From Flavobacterium weaverense (GTDB lineage Bacteria > Bacteroidota > Bacteroidia > Flavobacteriales > Flavobacteriaceae): 64,000 bases of DNA. Within the stretch, counting starts at the first letter, position 1; every line of letters starts with the position of its first letter. Positions 44,459-53,501 of the stretch are shown piece after piece. The translations under genes and the position numbers were made by a program. The stretch is taken from assembly GCF_003688495.1 (NCBI RefSeq), contig NZ_REFH01000014.1:1-64000 (forward strand). The letters are read 5' to 3'. Below the pieces are notes generated by a model. It saw only the letters and a list, made by a program, of their open reading frames with translations, did no database searches and was not told the DNA's origin.

Positions 44459-46021
44459 TTATTGATTCCACCAAACCTTAGTGCTCGTTTTATCTGCTCC
44501 ACCTAATTTTGAAATACCAGATGCTAATCCTTGTGGATTCACTGCTGCTTCAATAGGAGGATAGGTAGTTCTTCTCACACTTGCAGGATTTGAAGCGGGA
44601 GAATCTGTGTTGTCAGAATTCAAACGAGGATATAGTTTAGGAAAACCAGTTCTTCTAAATTCAGACCAAGCTTCTGGACTGTAAGGATATAAAGCCAACC
44701 ATTTTTGAGTACCTACTTGTTCGCGTTGTTGTGCAATTGTAGCTGCAAATGCAACAGGAATATTTGTCAATGCTGGTGTGCTGTTTACATCGCCTAAAGC
44801 AATAGGCAAGCTCAATCCATTTATATAGCTGCTAATTACAGCTGCATCTTTGATACCCCAACGGTCTAGTGAAGCAGTAATACCATCATTGTAGTAGCTT
44901 TGAGCAGTTCCTGCTCCCATATTCCAATTATTTAATTTTCCTTCAGCTAATAAGAAGTAGGTTTCTGAAGCAGTGAAGACGGTCCAAGGAGCCGTAAATC
45001 TATTGTCAAATCCAAAAGAGGAATTAATATTAGAATTAGCATTCACTCCATTTTGCGGAAGCGACATTTGTGCAATTGTCATTCCGTTTCTGATTCCTTT
45101 ATATGCACCGCCTGATAAAGCAGGATTAAAGAATTTTTGCATACGTGGATCATTATATCCTTTTAAGATACTTTCCATTGCAGCACTCATTCTGAATTCA
45201 CCCCAGTTTGAAATTTCACCTAAAGGATTAGGAGTAGTAGTTGTTGAAATCATAAATGCATTATCCAAATTAGAAATTAGCAAACCTCCTGGAGCCGCCG
45301 CCGCCGCTTCAGCTTCTGTTTTTGCCAAAGCAGGATTTTTCATTGAAATACGCATTGCAGCTCTTAGGCGTAAAGTGTTACCAAATTTTAACCATTTCTT
45401 CACGTCTCCACCGTAGATTAAATCTCCTTTTGCGAAAACTTTATTTGATGCAGATGCTGTATTTAAAACTGCAGTCGCTTCTTTCAATGTTTTGAAAAAA
45501 TCATTGTAAATGTCTTCTTGACTATCGTATAAAACGACATTTTTACCGTTTCCAGCTTCAAAATAAGGTACTGCACCCCAATAATCTGTAACTGGCATAA
45601 ACATGTACACTTTCCAGATTTTTGCAATTGAATTTTTGATTGGGTCTTCTAATTTTCCTCCTTGTTTAGTGTTTTCAAGAACTACGTCCATTTGGGCATT
45701 AGCCACACCGTAAAAATGATTCCATCCGCCATTCAACCAGTTTCCTACCATTTGATTTCTATCAGAAGCAAAGTTTTTTTGTGTCGTAGCAAAATATTGG
45801 CTTTGTAAGTCAGAATATAAAGCTTGAAACAATTGAAAAGGACCTCTTTTACCAAAAATACCTCCATATTGAGCCGCTGAGAAAACATATTCTAAAGAGG
45901 CGTTATTTATTTCTGAAACTTTGGTTTTATTAGTATTTAATTCTTCGAAATCCTCTGTACATGAAGTCGCAAGACTTATCATTAGTAAAAAAAGGATTGT
46001 TTTATTTGTTATTTTTTTCAT
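44459..46021 (-). CDS. SusD-like outer-membrane glycan-binding lipoprotein (pair 2)
   Basis: The 520-residue precursor has a lipobox (SLATSC, Cys21) followed by TEDFEELNTNKTKV. This start and the segments VTDYWGAVPYFEAG, WLKFGNTLRLRAAMRIS and ETYFLLAEGKL mark the SusD-like type 2 family, which differs from the RagB-type SusD of pair 1. It should bind glycans at the outer membrane together with SusC2. It lies 21 bases downstream of susC2. Confidence 0.94.
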   Translation of the reverse strand: MKKITNKTILFLLMISLATSCTEDFEELNTNKTKVSEINNASLEYVFSAAQYGGIFGKRGPFQLFQALYSDLQSQYFATTQKNFASDRNQMVGNWLNGGWNHFYGVANAQMDVVLENTKQGGKLEDPIKNSIAKIWKVYMFMPVTDYWGAVPYFEAGNGKNVVLYDSQEDIYNDFFKTLKEATAVLNTASASNKVFAKGDLIYGGDVKKWLKFGNTLRLRAAMRISMKNPALAKTEAEAAAAAPGGLLISNLDNAFMISTTTTPNPLGEISNWGEFRMSAAMESILKGYNDPRMQKFFNPALSGGAYKGIRNGMTIAQMSLPQNGVNANSNINSSFGFDNRFTAPWTVFTASETYFLLAEGKLNNWNMGAGTAQSYYNDGITASLDRWGIKDAAVISSYINGLSLPIALGDVNSTPALTNIPVAFAATIAQQREQVGTQKWLALYPYSPEAWSEFRRTGFPKLYPRLNSDNTDSPASNPASVRRTTYPPIEAAVNPQGLASGISKLGGADKTSTKVWWNQ

Positions 46022-46042
46022 AGCTATTGAGTATTAATATCG

Positions 46043-49000
46043 TTAGAAACTTAAGTTAAGAGTAGCGCCATAAGTACGTGTAGATGGAGCTGAGAAAGCC
46101 TCGATTCCTACAGAACTATTGGCTGTTCCAACAACTGATTCTGGATCGAATCCTTTGGCATTATTTTTAAAGAAAAATAAGTTTCTACCTGAGAAGGAAA
46201 TACTTGCATTTTGGAAAAAAGTCTTTCCGAATAATTCTTTTGGAATATTGTATCCAATAACTACTTCTCTTAAACGAATGTTAGTAGCACTATATGTAAA
46301 AACTTCTCCTGCAGGTGCGTTTCTTCCACCTACTTTTGTCCAATATTGCTCTGCAGTAATGCTTTTATTATTTGCACTACCATCTGCAAACACACCATCA
46401 AAAACAAAACCATCACGTCCAGCTAATGTACCTTCAGCGACACCATCTCCATACGTATTAGCATTTGTAAATGAAGATACTACACCTCCAATACGAGCTC
46501 CAATAAGAAAACTGAAGAATACGTCTTTGTAACTAAGTTTGTTCATAATACTTCCAGTCCAATCTGGTCTTGTATTACCAAGATACACACTTTGAGCACT
46601 AGTTATAATTGGTAATCCGTTAGCATCAACTATGATTTGTCCTGTTGCATTACGAGTATATCCACGGCTATATAACTCACCGTAAGGTTTTCCTTTTATA
46701 ACTTTTACAGTATTCATGAAATCACCAGCACCTAATATAAATTCATTTAAAGTTGGAGAAATTTCAATTACTTCATTTGTATTTTTCGAATAATTTACAG
46801 ACATGTCCCATTTAAAATCAGATTGTTTAATGATTTTACCACCTAAAGTTAGTTCGATACCACTATTTTTAACATTACCAGCATTAATAAATTCTGATGA
46901 CCATCCTGAAGCTGCTGGTAAAGTTACTGGCAATAATTGGTTTCTAGAATTACTATTAAACCAAGTAAATTCAACGTTAAGTCTATTATCAAATAAACGT
47001 AAATCTATCCCAGCTTCTTGAGAAGTTGTGATTTCTGGTTTTAAATTTGAAATGGGTAAACGTCCATCGCGATTAATAATAACACCATTTCCACCAACTG
47101 AACTTGTGTACGTTTGAGTCAAATTGTATGGATCAGCATCGTTACCAGTTTGTGCGATAGAGGCTCTAATTTTTGCAAAATTAATAAAAGAGGGCATTTT
47201 GAAAATATCAGATATAATAGTCGTGATACCTGCAGAAGAGAAAAAATAAGAATTATTTCCTTTTGGTAGGGTAGAAGACCAGTCATTACGACCTGTAAGT
47301 GTTAATGTTGCAAGGTTTTTATACCCTATGTCAGTTGTTGCATATAAAGATTGTTTTTCTCTCTCAAATAAAGATCTGTCAAAAGTTCCCGCAGCAGCAT
47401 TACCAGTTGTAAAAAAGTTTTCGATTATTAAACCACCATTATCAGTAAAAGAAGAGATAATTTTGTTTTGTTGGATGTTACCACCAAAGTTTGCACTAAT
47501 GTTGAAATCTTCACTTATCTTTTTGTCATAGTTAAAAAGGAAATCATTGTTAAGTTCCATTACATCTCTTTGTTCCACTCTATAATTTCCTTTTTCGGCA
47601 ATAGTGTAAGTATTATTAGCCCATTTTAGCTCAACATCATCCACGTATTTATCTAAACCAGAACGAAGCGTTAAGCTTAATTCAGGAAGGATTTTATAAT
47701 TTAAAGCAACAAATCCCATCATACGATTACGCTCGTTAACTGCTTTTACATTATTTTTTGTCCAATAAGGGTTACTTCCTCCATTTGAGCCTGGATTCCA
47801 GAAATTTTGACGCGTAAAACCGCCAGCATCAACATAACTGTAGTTTTTTGCGTCGTCAAGAGAAATATTTCTTGGAAGTCTTGATACATGACGATTCACG
47901 TTGTCAAATGCATCACCTGTTCTTTGACGGTTGTTAATAATTTCATTTAAATATGTCACTTTAGCATCAAGACTCAATTTTTCACCAAATTGGCTTCCAA
48001 GTCTGAAATTTAGATTGTTTCTTTTTAATGTGTTATTGTCAACAATTCCAGTTGCAGCAGTATTAGTATAAGAGAAATATACTTGTGTTTTTTCAACACC
48101 ACCATTAAGTGCAATTGTATTAACTAAATTAGTTCCTGTAGTGTAAAAATCTTTAACGTTGTTTGGTTGGGCAGTAAAAGGAAGCGTTTTACCTGCGTCA
48201 GCTGGAATTACACTCCAAGTAGGGACTTGGTTTCCATCCATCTTAGGTCCCCAACTTTGCTCAGATGCTTTATTGTAAGCGCCTGAAGTTCCTTGACCAT
48301 AAATATTTTGTTGTTCTTGTAATATACGTGGCGTATCTGCTTGAAATCCTACACTGTAAGAGATCCCAAGTCCTTTTCTGTTACTACCTTTTTTAGTCGT
48401 AATAATTATCGCTCCATTTGCTGCTCTACTTCCGTATAATGCAGTTGCCGACGCACCTTTTAAAACATTTATAGATTCAATGTCGTCTGAGTTGATACTT
48501 GATATACCATCACCTAAATCACGTCCCCTTGTAGCACCTGCTCCAGCACCCGATTCTGGTCCTCCTCCTGAATTGTCAATAGGAATACCGTCTACTACGT
48601 ACAATGCTTGGTTGTTTCCGCTTATAGAACGGTCTCCACGAAGTGTCACTCTAGTAGAGCCACCTAGACCTGAAGAAGAACGCGAAATATCAATACCTGC
48701 TACTTTACCAGAAAGAGAATTGGCTACATTTAAGTCTCTTGCTCTTGTTAAATCTTCAACCTCTACGGTCTGTGTAGAATAGGTTAGGTTTCTTTTACTT
48801 TTTTTAATTCCTAAAGCGGTTACAACAACATCTTTAAGGCCGATAGTAGAAGTTGAAAGAACAACATTTAAAACAGCTGCGTTTCCTACGGTTACGGTTT
48901 TTGTTTCAAAACCTACAAAACTAAGGGTCAATTGATCTGTTGCCGATGCTTGGATTTTAAATTGACCATTCATGTCAGATTGAGTTCCTGTCTTCTGACC

Positions 49001-49177
49001 TTTTAAAACAATAGAAACACCTGGAATAGGAATTTTTTGTTCATCCGTGACTAGCCCGCTAATCACTTTGCTTTGTGCTTGTGCTTGCACTACAGTTGCT
49101 AATAAAAAAATACCAAAAATAAGCTGTTTGAAAACAAGCGAAAATTTCTGGCATTTTAGTTTTAAATCTTTTTTCAT
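46043..49177 (-). CDS. SusC/RagA TonB-dependent outer-membrane transporter (pair 2)
   Basis: The 1044-residue protein has a signal peptide ending VVQAQAQS, a carboxypeptidase-regulatory-like domain (ISGLVTDEQKIPIPGVSIVLKG), the TonB-box region DVVVTALGIKKSKRNL, a plug with YVVDGIPIDNSGG and LYGSRAANGAIIITTKKG, and a barrel ending TYGATLNLSF. The plug insert ESGAGAGATRGRD is glycine-rich. It forms an import pair with the SusD-like protein 21 bases downstream. Its promoter carries the same operator as susC1. Confidence 0.96.
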   Translation of the reverse strand: MKKDLKLKCQKFSLVFKQLIFGIFLLATVVQAQAQSKVISGLVTDEQKIPIPGVSIVLKGQKTGTQSDMNGQFKIQASATDQLTLSFVGFETKTVTVGNAAVLNVVLSTSTIGLKDVVVTALGIKKSKRNLTYSTQTVEVEDLTRARDLNVANSLSGKVAGIDISRSSSGLGGSTRVTLRGDRSISGNNQALYVVDGIPIDNSGGGPESGAGAGATRGRDLGDGISSINSDDIESINVLKGASATALYGSRAANGAIIITTKKGSNRKGLGISYSVGFQADTPRILQEQQNIYGQGTSGAYNKASEQSWGPKMDGNQVPTWSVIPADAGKTLPFTAQPNNVKDFYTTGTNLVNTIALNGGVEKTQVYFSYTNTAATGIVDNNTLKRNNLNFRLGSQFGEKLSLDAKVTYLNEIINNRQRTGDAFDNVNRHVSRLPRNISLDDAKNYSYVDAGGFTRQNFWNPGSNGGSNPYWTKNNVKAVNERNRMMGFVALNYKILPELSLTLRSGLDKYVDDVELKWANNTYTIAEKGNYRVEQRDVMELNNDFLFNYDKKISEDFNISANFGGNIQQNKIISSFTDNGGLIIENFFTTGNAAAGTFDRSLFEREKQSLYATTDIGYKNLATLTLTGRNDWSSTLPKGNNSYFFSSAGITTIISDIFKMPSFINFAKIRASIAQTGNDADPYNLTQTYTSSVGGNGVIINRDGRLPISNLKPEITTSQEAGIDLRLFDNRLNVEFTWFNSNSRNQLLPVTLPAASGWSSEFINAGNVKNSGIELTLGGKIIKQSDFKWDMSVNYSKNTNEVIEISPTLNEFILGAGDFMNTVKVIKGKPYGELYSRGYTRNATGQIIVDANGLPIITSAQSVYLGNTRPDWTGSIMNKLSYKDVFFSFLIGARIGGVVSSFTNANTYGDGVAEGTLAGRDGFVFDGVFADGSANNKSITAEQYWTKVGGRNAPAGEVFTYSATNIRLREVVIGYNIPKELFGKTFFQNASISFSGRNLFFFKNNAKGFDPESVVGTANSSVGIEAFSAPSTRTYGATLNLSF

Positions 49178-49836
49178 AAGTGTTTATTTGGTTTTGTATT
49201 AGTTCTATCAAAAATATAAAAACGTTTTCAGTCTGATTGATAAAAACTCTTGTTTTATTTTTTTTAATACTATTTTTATGAATAATTGAAATAAAGTATA
49301 TTTTTTATGTTAAATAGCAGTTATAGTAGATATTTTTATGAAATTTAACTAATAATTAGGAGTTTTATTTTTTATAGATTTAATAAGAATTTTAATCCTA
49401 TTTTTTTATAATATGAGAACGTTATTATTTTTGACAAGAATTAATATGGTTGTTGTAAAATTGCAATTTTTAGTTTTGCATTTCTTCATTAATGTATAAA
49501 AATCGCAAAATATTATATATAGAAATTACAAAGTAATCATAGCATCTTAACTCTTATCTTGGCATGGAAACGTAGTACTAAAACCACTGATCTGTATATA
49601 TAAAAGCAATTTTAGTATTCTTTACTTACTTTGTTGAGATTGAATACATCTAACAGTGTAATATGTATAATTAATTAAGATAAGGTTAAGCTCTTTTTTG
49701 AGAATAATTTAAGTATCTACTTTCAAATAGAAATTAATCCCAGACTTGGTAGTAGTGTTTATCAGCGGTTAGACTATCGCGAATTTGATAGTCAACATAG
49801 TTTTAAGTCATTCATAATTGTGCCAAGTAGCTTCAA
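49178..49836. other. 659-bp intergenic region upstream of susC2
   Basis: No gene is seen. The left end holds the susC2 promoter and operator (49209-49230). A weaker look-alike of the operator (TGAGAACGTTATTA, 11 of 14 matches) lies at 49414-49427. Near the right end, GACTATC (49772-49778) pairs with GATAGTC (49787-49793); this hairpin lacks a U-tract but sits 44 bases after the stop of the DUF6250 gene and may be its transcript end. Confidence 0.6.
49209..49230 (-). promoter_or_regulatory. susC2 promoter with LacI-type operator
   Basis: On the minus strand the operator TGAAAACGTTTTTA (49217-49230) is directly followed by TATTTTTG (49209-49216), a perfect TAnnTTTG -7 box. The geometry is identical to susC1, and the operator differs from the susC1 palindrome at one base (13 of 14). 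A -33 TTTG is not evident here. Confidence 0.75.
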
Positions 49837-50526
49837 TTAATGAATAACGCTAATCTTTAAATTCTCAATTATCATATGATTTTCCACTGTTCGAATTCCG
49901 AAATAGCCCTTTGTGTATGGCATTTCATCGTTTAGGTTAAAAATTACTTCTCCATCGCGTAGATATTGAATCTTATTTTTATTGGCAATTAGCGTAATAT
50001 GCATTTTCTTATTTGGGATGATCATAAATTTTTGATCACTTAAGTCGTGCTCCGCTAGTAGTGGTCGATCTTTATTTCCGTCATACCTTCTAAATCTTGT
50101 TTTAGAGTTATCATGACCACCATAACCTACATAATATTGCTTTAACTCGTGATAATTTGGAAAAAAACCTTTTCTATTTTTCGAATCTTTAAAAAAATCA
50201 TTTGGATTTTTAGGATCATTGGCCATCCAGAAACAATTTAAATCGGATACTCTATCATAAGGACCTTTATTGTCAATGACAGTTACATCATATTCAATTT
50301 GTATGGGAGCGTTTAATATATGTTTAAACCATATCGTACACCCTTTAGCGTCAGTAATCTCTATAACTTTATTTTTGAATTCTACTTTTCCTCCTTCTTG
50401 CTGCTCGATAATCCAATTTTCACTAGTTAAATAGCTGTCATCGAAACTCTTTGTATCAATGGACTTGCAAGCAAACAAGGAAAATGTACAGAAAACTAAA
50501 ACAATTATTTTAAAAATTTTCATCAT
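49837..50526 (-). CDS. DUF6250-like lipoprotein, beta-sandwich, possible glycan-active enzyme
   Basis: The 229-residue protein has a lipobox (SLFAC). The conserved block DRVSDLNCFWMANDP, then YYVGYGGHDNSKTRFRRYDG, then GYFGIRTVENHMIIENLKI matches my recollection of DUF6250, a concanavalin-like beta-sandwich family found in polysaccharide loci. I know of no proven activity that I can name with confidence. The conserved Asp, Arg, Trp and Tyr residues in the central block look like a sugar-binding or catalytic cleft. It is the last gene after the fucose pathway operon, 157 bases downstream of the lactate dehydrogenase gene. Confidence 0.75.
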   Translation of the reverse strand: MMKIFKIIVLVFCTFSLFACKSIDTKSFDDSYLTSENWIIEQQEGGKVEFKNKVIEITDAKGCTIWFKHILNAPIQIEYDVTVIDNKGPYDRVSDLNCFWMANDPKNPNDFFKDSKNRKGFFPNYHELKQYYVGYGGHDNSKTRFRRYDGNKDRPLLAEHDLSDQKFMIIPNKKMHITLIANKNKIQYLRDGEVIFNLNDEMPYTKGYFGIRTVENHMIIENLKISVIH

Positions 50527-50683
50527 AATATAGTATCGTGTTTTTTTATAATAAAAGATTAAAAAACCAGTTAGAGGTAAAGTGCAAATTTTTATTTGAC
50601 ATTTTACAAATTCACTAATTATTCAAACTCCACAATCTACTAGTTTGGATTACATTTAGCACGTTTCCAAATAGATCTCTGAT

Positions 50684-51832
50684 TTACTTTACAATGAAGT
50701 GATGTAAATCTTGTACTTTTTCACAACAAACTTGTTCCATCACCTGTTGGAATTCTCGTTTCATCAATGAAATAGTATGATTTCCACCTTCTTTACCTAA
50801 AGCTCCTACACCGTACATAAAACTACGACCCATAAATGTAAAATCAGCTCCGCTCGCCATTGCTCTCGCAATATCTGGTCCACCGCGCAATCCTGAATCT
50901 ACCATGATTTTTATTTGGTCTTTATATTTTTGAGCAAGAAGAGTCATAGGTACGATTGAGGACTGGCCAGCGTCTAATTGTCTTCCGCCATGATTAGAAA
51001 CAATTATACCATCAATTCCTAAAGCAATAGCTTTTTGTGTATCACTTTCACTTACTACACCTTTTATTACCAGATTACCTTTCCATTGATCTCTAATAGC
51101 GGCGATTCTATCTTCGTTTAAACGACCAGAAAAAGTAGTATCCATAAATTCACCTAATTTTTTTAAATTAAGTCCTTTTGGCATATACGCTTCCATTGTT
51201 CTAAAAGCAGGTTGGCCATGAATCAATGTTTGAATTGCCCAATCCGGTTTTGTAAAAACTTCCAAGATATTTTTTACGCTCATGCTTGGAGGCATCGCTA
51301 ATCCATTACGCACATCTCTTGGTCTATAGCCAAAAGTAGGAACGTCCGCTAAAATTACAAGTACATCTGTTCCCGCGTAAGCTGCTCTGTTTAATAGATC
51401 AATTTTTACTTTTTCATCTGTTGGGTGATACAATTGAAACCACGATTTTCCTTCTGTTATCTCTGCAATTCTTTCAATACTTGATGTTGTAACAGTACTA
51501 AGGATAAATGGGACGTTGTGATCAAAAGCTGCCTTTGCTAAAATTTCTGGTGCATTAGGCCACATTAACCCCTGCAAACCCACTGGTGATATTCCAAAAG
51601 GTGCATCATAGGTTTTTCCAAATAGTTCTGTTCTCATATCAGATTTATCAAACTTTGATAAATACTGTGGTGTTAATTCTATTTTCTGAAGATCAGAACG
51701 ATTTTTATCTAAATTAATGTCTTCATTGCATCCGCCATCTAAGTACTCAAAAGCAAATTTTGGCATTTTAACCTTTGCTCTTTTTCTTAAGTCGGTAACA
51801 GAAGGATATTTTGGGTTTATTTTAATTTCCAT
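50684..51832 (-). CDS. lldD: FMN-dependent alpha-hydroxy-acid dehydrogenase, probable L-lactate dehydrogenase
   Basis: The 382-residue TIM-barrel flavoprotein has FAFEYLDGGCNED near the start, the catalytic histidine segment SNHGGRQLDAGQSS and the FMN-phosphate loop DSGLRGGPDIARAMASGADFTFMGR. Family members oxidise L-lactate or other L-2-hydroxy acids. The final hydrolase of the L-fucose oxidative pathway yields pyruvate plus L-lactate, and this gene is in that operon, 9 bases after the mutarotase gene. It most likely turns the L-lactate half into a second pyruvate. Another 2-hydroxy acid is possible. Confidence 0.88.
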   Translation of the reverse strand: MEIKINPKYPSVTDLRKRAKVKMPKFAFEYLDGGCNEDINLDKNRSDLQKIELTPQYLSKFDKSDMRTELFGKTYDAPFGISPVGLQGLMWPNAPEILAKAAFDHNVPFILSTVTTSSIERIAEITEGKSWFQLYHPTDEKVKIDLLNRAAYAGTDVLVILADVPTFGYRPRDVRNGLAMPPSMSVKNILEVFTKPDWAIQTLIHGQPAFRTMEAYMPKGLNLKKLGEFMDTTFSGRLNEDRIAAIRDQWKGNLVIKGVVSESDTQKAIALGIDGIIVSNHGGRQLDAGQSSIVPMTLLAQKYKDQIKIMVDSGLRGGPDIARAMASGADFTFMGRSFMYGVGALGKEGGNHTISLMKREFQQVMEQVCCEKVQDLHHFIVK

Positions 51833-51841
51833 CTTGGTCTA

Positions 51842-52183
51842 TTATTTTTTTAAATGATATATTTTTTCCATTAACATCCATTTTTCTCCTTTTTTTGCCT
51901 GCGGAATTGCCTGCTGATAGTTCCACATTAACTGCTCCCATTCTTGTACTTTTGGATTTGCTGCGTCTGATTGTGACTTCTGTTCAAAAGAAAAATTTTC
52001 TGAAACATCCATAATCATAAAAAGCCTATTTGCCACAAGATAAATTTGTAGGTCTTGAATGCCAGCATCTTTTATACTTTCGACAATTTCAGGCCATACT
52101 GACTCATGGTATTTTTTATACGCTTCAATTAAATTTGTATCATCAATTAAGTCAAGTGCAAAACAATGTCTATCTGTTATCAT
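51842..52183 (-). CDS. L-fucose/L-rhamnose mutarotase-family protein
   Basis: The 113-residue protein belongs to the L-rhamnose mutarotase (COG3254) family: CFALDLIDDTNLIEAYKKYHESVWPEI with the catalytic-region His, then LFMIMDV and a C-terminal WEQLMWNYQQAIP. Such proteins speed interconversion of alpha and beta sugar anomers. Located in an L-fucose dehydrogenase operon, it more likely serves L-fucose than L-rhamnose. It overlaps the permease gene by 14 bases. Confidence 0.88.
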   Translation of the reverse strand: MITDRHCFALDLIDDTNLIEAYKKYHESVWPEIVESIKDAGIQDLQIYLVANRLFMIMDVSENFSFEQKSQSDAANPKVQEWEQLMWNYQQAIPQAKKGEKWMLMEKIYHLKK

Positions 52184-53501
52184 TATTCATAGTTTTATAT
52201 CCAAAAAATGCCACAACTGCTAAGCAAATCATAGGAAGAATAAACGAAAAATTAACTTCTGGGATGTATCCAAAGATCTTTGAATCATCAAATCCCGGAC
52301 CACCAATATCCAAAATATAACCTTGCAATACAGGTAGTAAAGCACCACCAACAATGGCCATTACTAACCCTGCAGAACCAATTTTAGCTTCGTCACCCAT
52401 ATTCTTTAATGAGATCCCGTAAATAGTAGGGAACATGATGCTCATAAAAAATGAAGTAGCTACTAAAGAGTATAAACCAAAATGACCACCAACGAATACC
52501 GTAATCATCGTTGTTGTAACACCACCGATACCAAAAAGGAATAACAATTTAGAAGGATTAGAGTTTTTCATTAAAAAAGTACCTAACCATCGACCAGATA
52601 AAAATAATATCATCGCTGCTACATTGTACCAAGTAGCTGTCAAATGTTCATTAACTGGCAACGTAGCATTCAAATTGTCTACATACTGAAATATAAATGT
52701 CCAACACATAATTTGTGCGCCAACGTAAAATATTTGAGCGAAAACACCCTTTAAATACGCACTATTTTTTGATAATTTTTTAAATGTTTCAGGTAAAGAA
52801 ATCTTAGATTGCTCTTCCATTTTAGGAAATTTTATTAAAGCAACTGCTGCCATAATAATCAAAACTAAAACGCCTAATGCAATATAAGGAATACTGATTA
52901 CGCTCAAATCATTTTCACGAACTGCAGCAATTTCTGCACTCGACAAGGCTTGGTACGTTTCCTTTGTGAAAGCATTTGATCGTAAAGCATCAATAATAAA
53001 TACTTGTGCGATAATCATTCCTGTTAAAGAACCTAGCGGATTAAATGCTTGTGCGAGATTTAACCTTTGAGTTGCAGTTTCTTTAGTTCCTAATGCTAAG
53101 ATTAATGGGTTTGATGTTGTCTCTAAAAATGCCAAACCACACGTCATTACCCAAAGTGAAATTAAAAAATAAGTGAAAGTCTCGTATTCTGCGGCGGGAT
53201 AAAAAAGAAAAGCTCCAATTGCATATAAAGACAAGCCTACTATTATTCCTGATTTATAATTGTATTTTCTAATGAATAGGGCAGCGGGTAGTGCCATAAA
53301 AAAGTACCCAAAATAAAATGCAAATTGCACCAATGAAGCTTCCATATTAGAAAGTTCAGGCATCACTTTTTTAAATGCAGATACCATAGGATTCGTCAAA
53401 TCATTGGCAATCCCCCATAGCGCAAACAAAGAGGTAATTAGTATAAAAGGAACCAAAACATTTCTGGCAACTATAGGTTGTTTTATAATTTTTTCTATCA
53501 T
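52170..53501 (-). CDS. fucP: FucP-like L-fucose:H+ symporter
   Basis: This 443-residue MFS permease of the FucP family has about twelve membrane helices. Typical segments: FALWGIANDLTNPMVSAFKKV in helix 1, YFGYFFMALPAALFIRKYNYKSGI in helix 2, LETTSNPLILALGTKETATQRLNLAQAFNPLGSL in helix 4-5, and FFMSIMFPTIYGISLKNMG late. It should bring free L-fucose across the inner membrane. It overlaps the dehydrogenase gene upstream by four bases (ATGA). Confidence 0.9.
   Translation of the reverse strand: MIEKIIKQPIVARNVLVPFILITSLFALWGIANDLTNPMVSAFKKVMPELSNMEASLVQFAFYFGYFFMALPAALFIRKYNYKSGIIVGLSLYAIGAFLFYPAAEYETFTYFLISLWVMTCGLAFLETTSNPLILALGTKETATQRLNLAQAFNPLGSLTGMIIAQVFIIDALRSNAFTKETYQALSSAEIAAVRENDLSVISIPYIALGVLVLIIMAAVALIKFPKMEEQSKISLPETFKKLSKNSAYLKGVFAQIFYVGAQIMCWTFIFQYVDNLNATLPVNEHLTATWYNVAAMILFLSGRWLGTFLMKNSNPSKLLFLFGIGGVTTTMITVFVGGHFGLYSLVATSFFMSIMFPTIYGISLKNMGDEAKIGSAGLVMAIVGGALLPVLQGYILDIGGPGFDDSKIFGYIPEVNFSFILPMICLAVVAFFGYKTMNNDNR

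Noticed and set aside
44973..45416. A 147-residue plus-strand frame
   Set aside because: It is the shadow of the SusD-like gene on the opposite strand.
46119..46532. A 137-residue plus-strand frame
   Set aside because: It is antisense to the conserved C-terminal barrel strands of SusC2.
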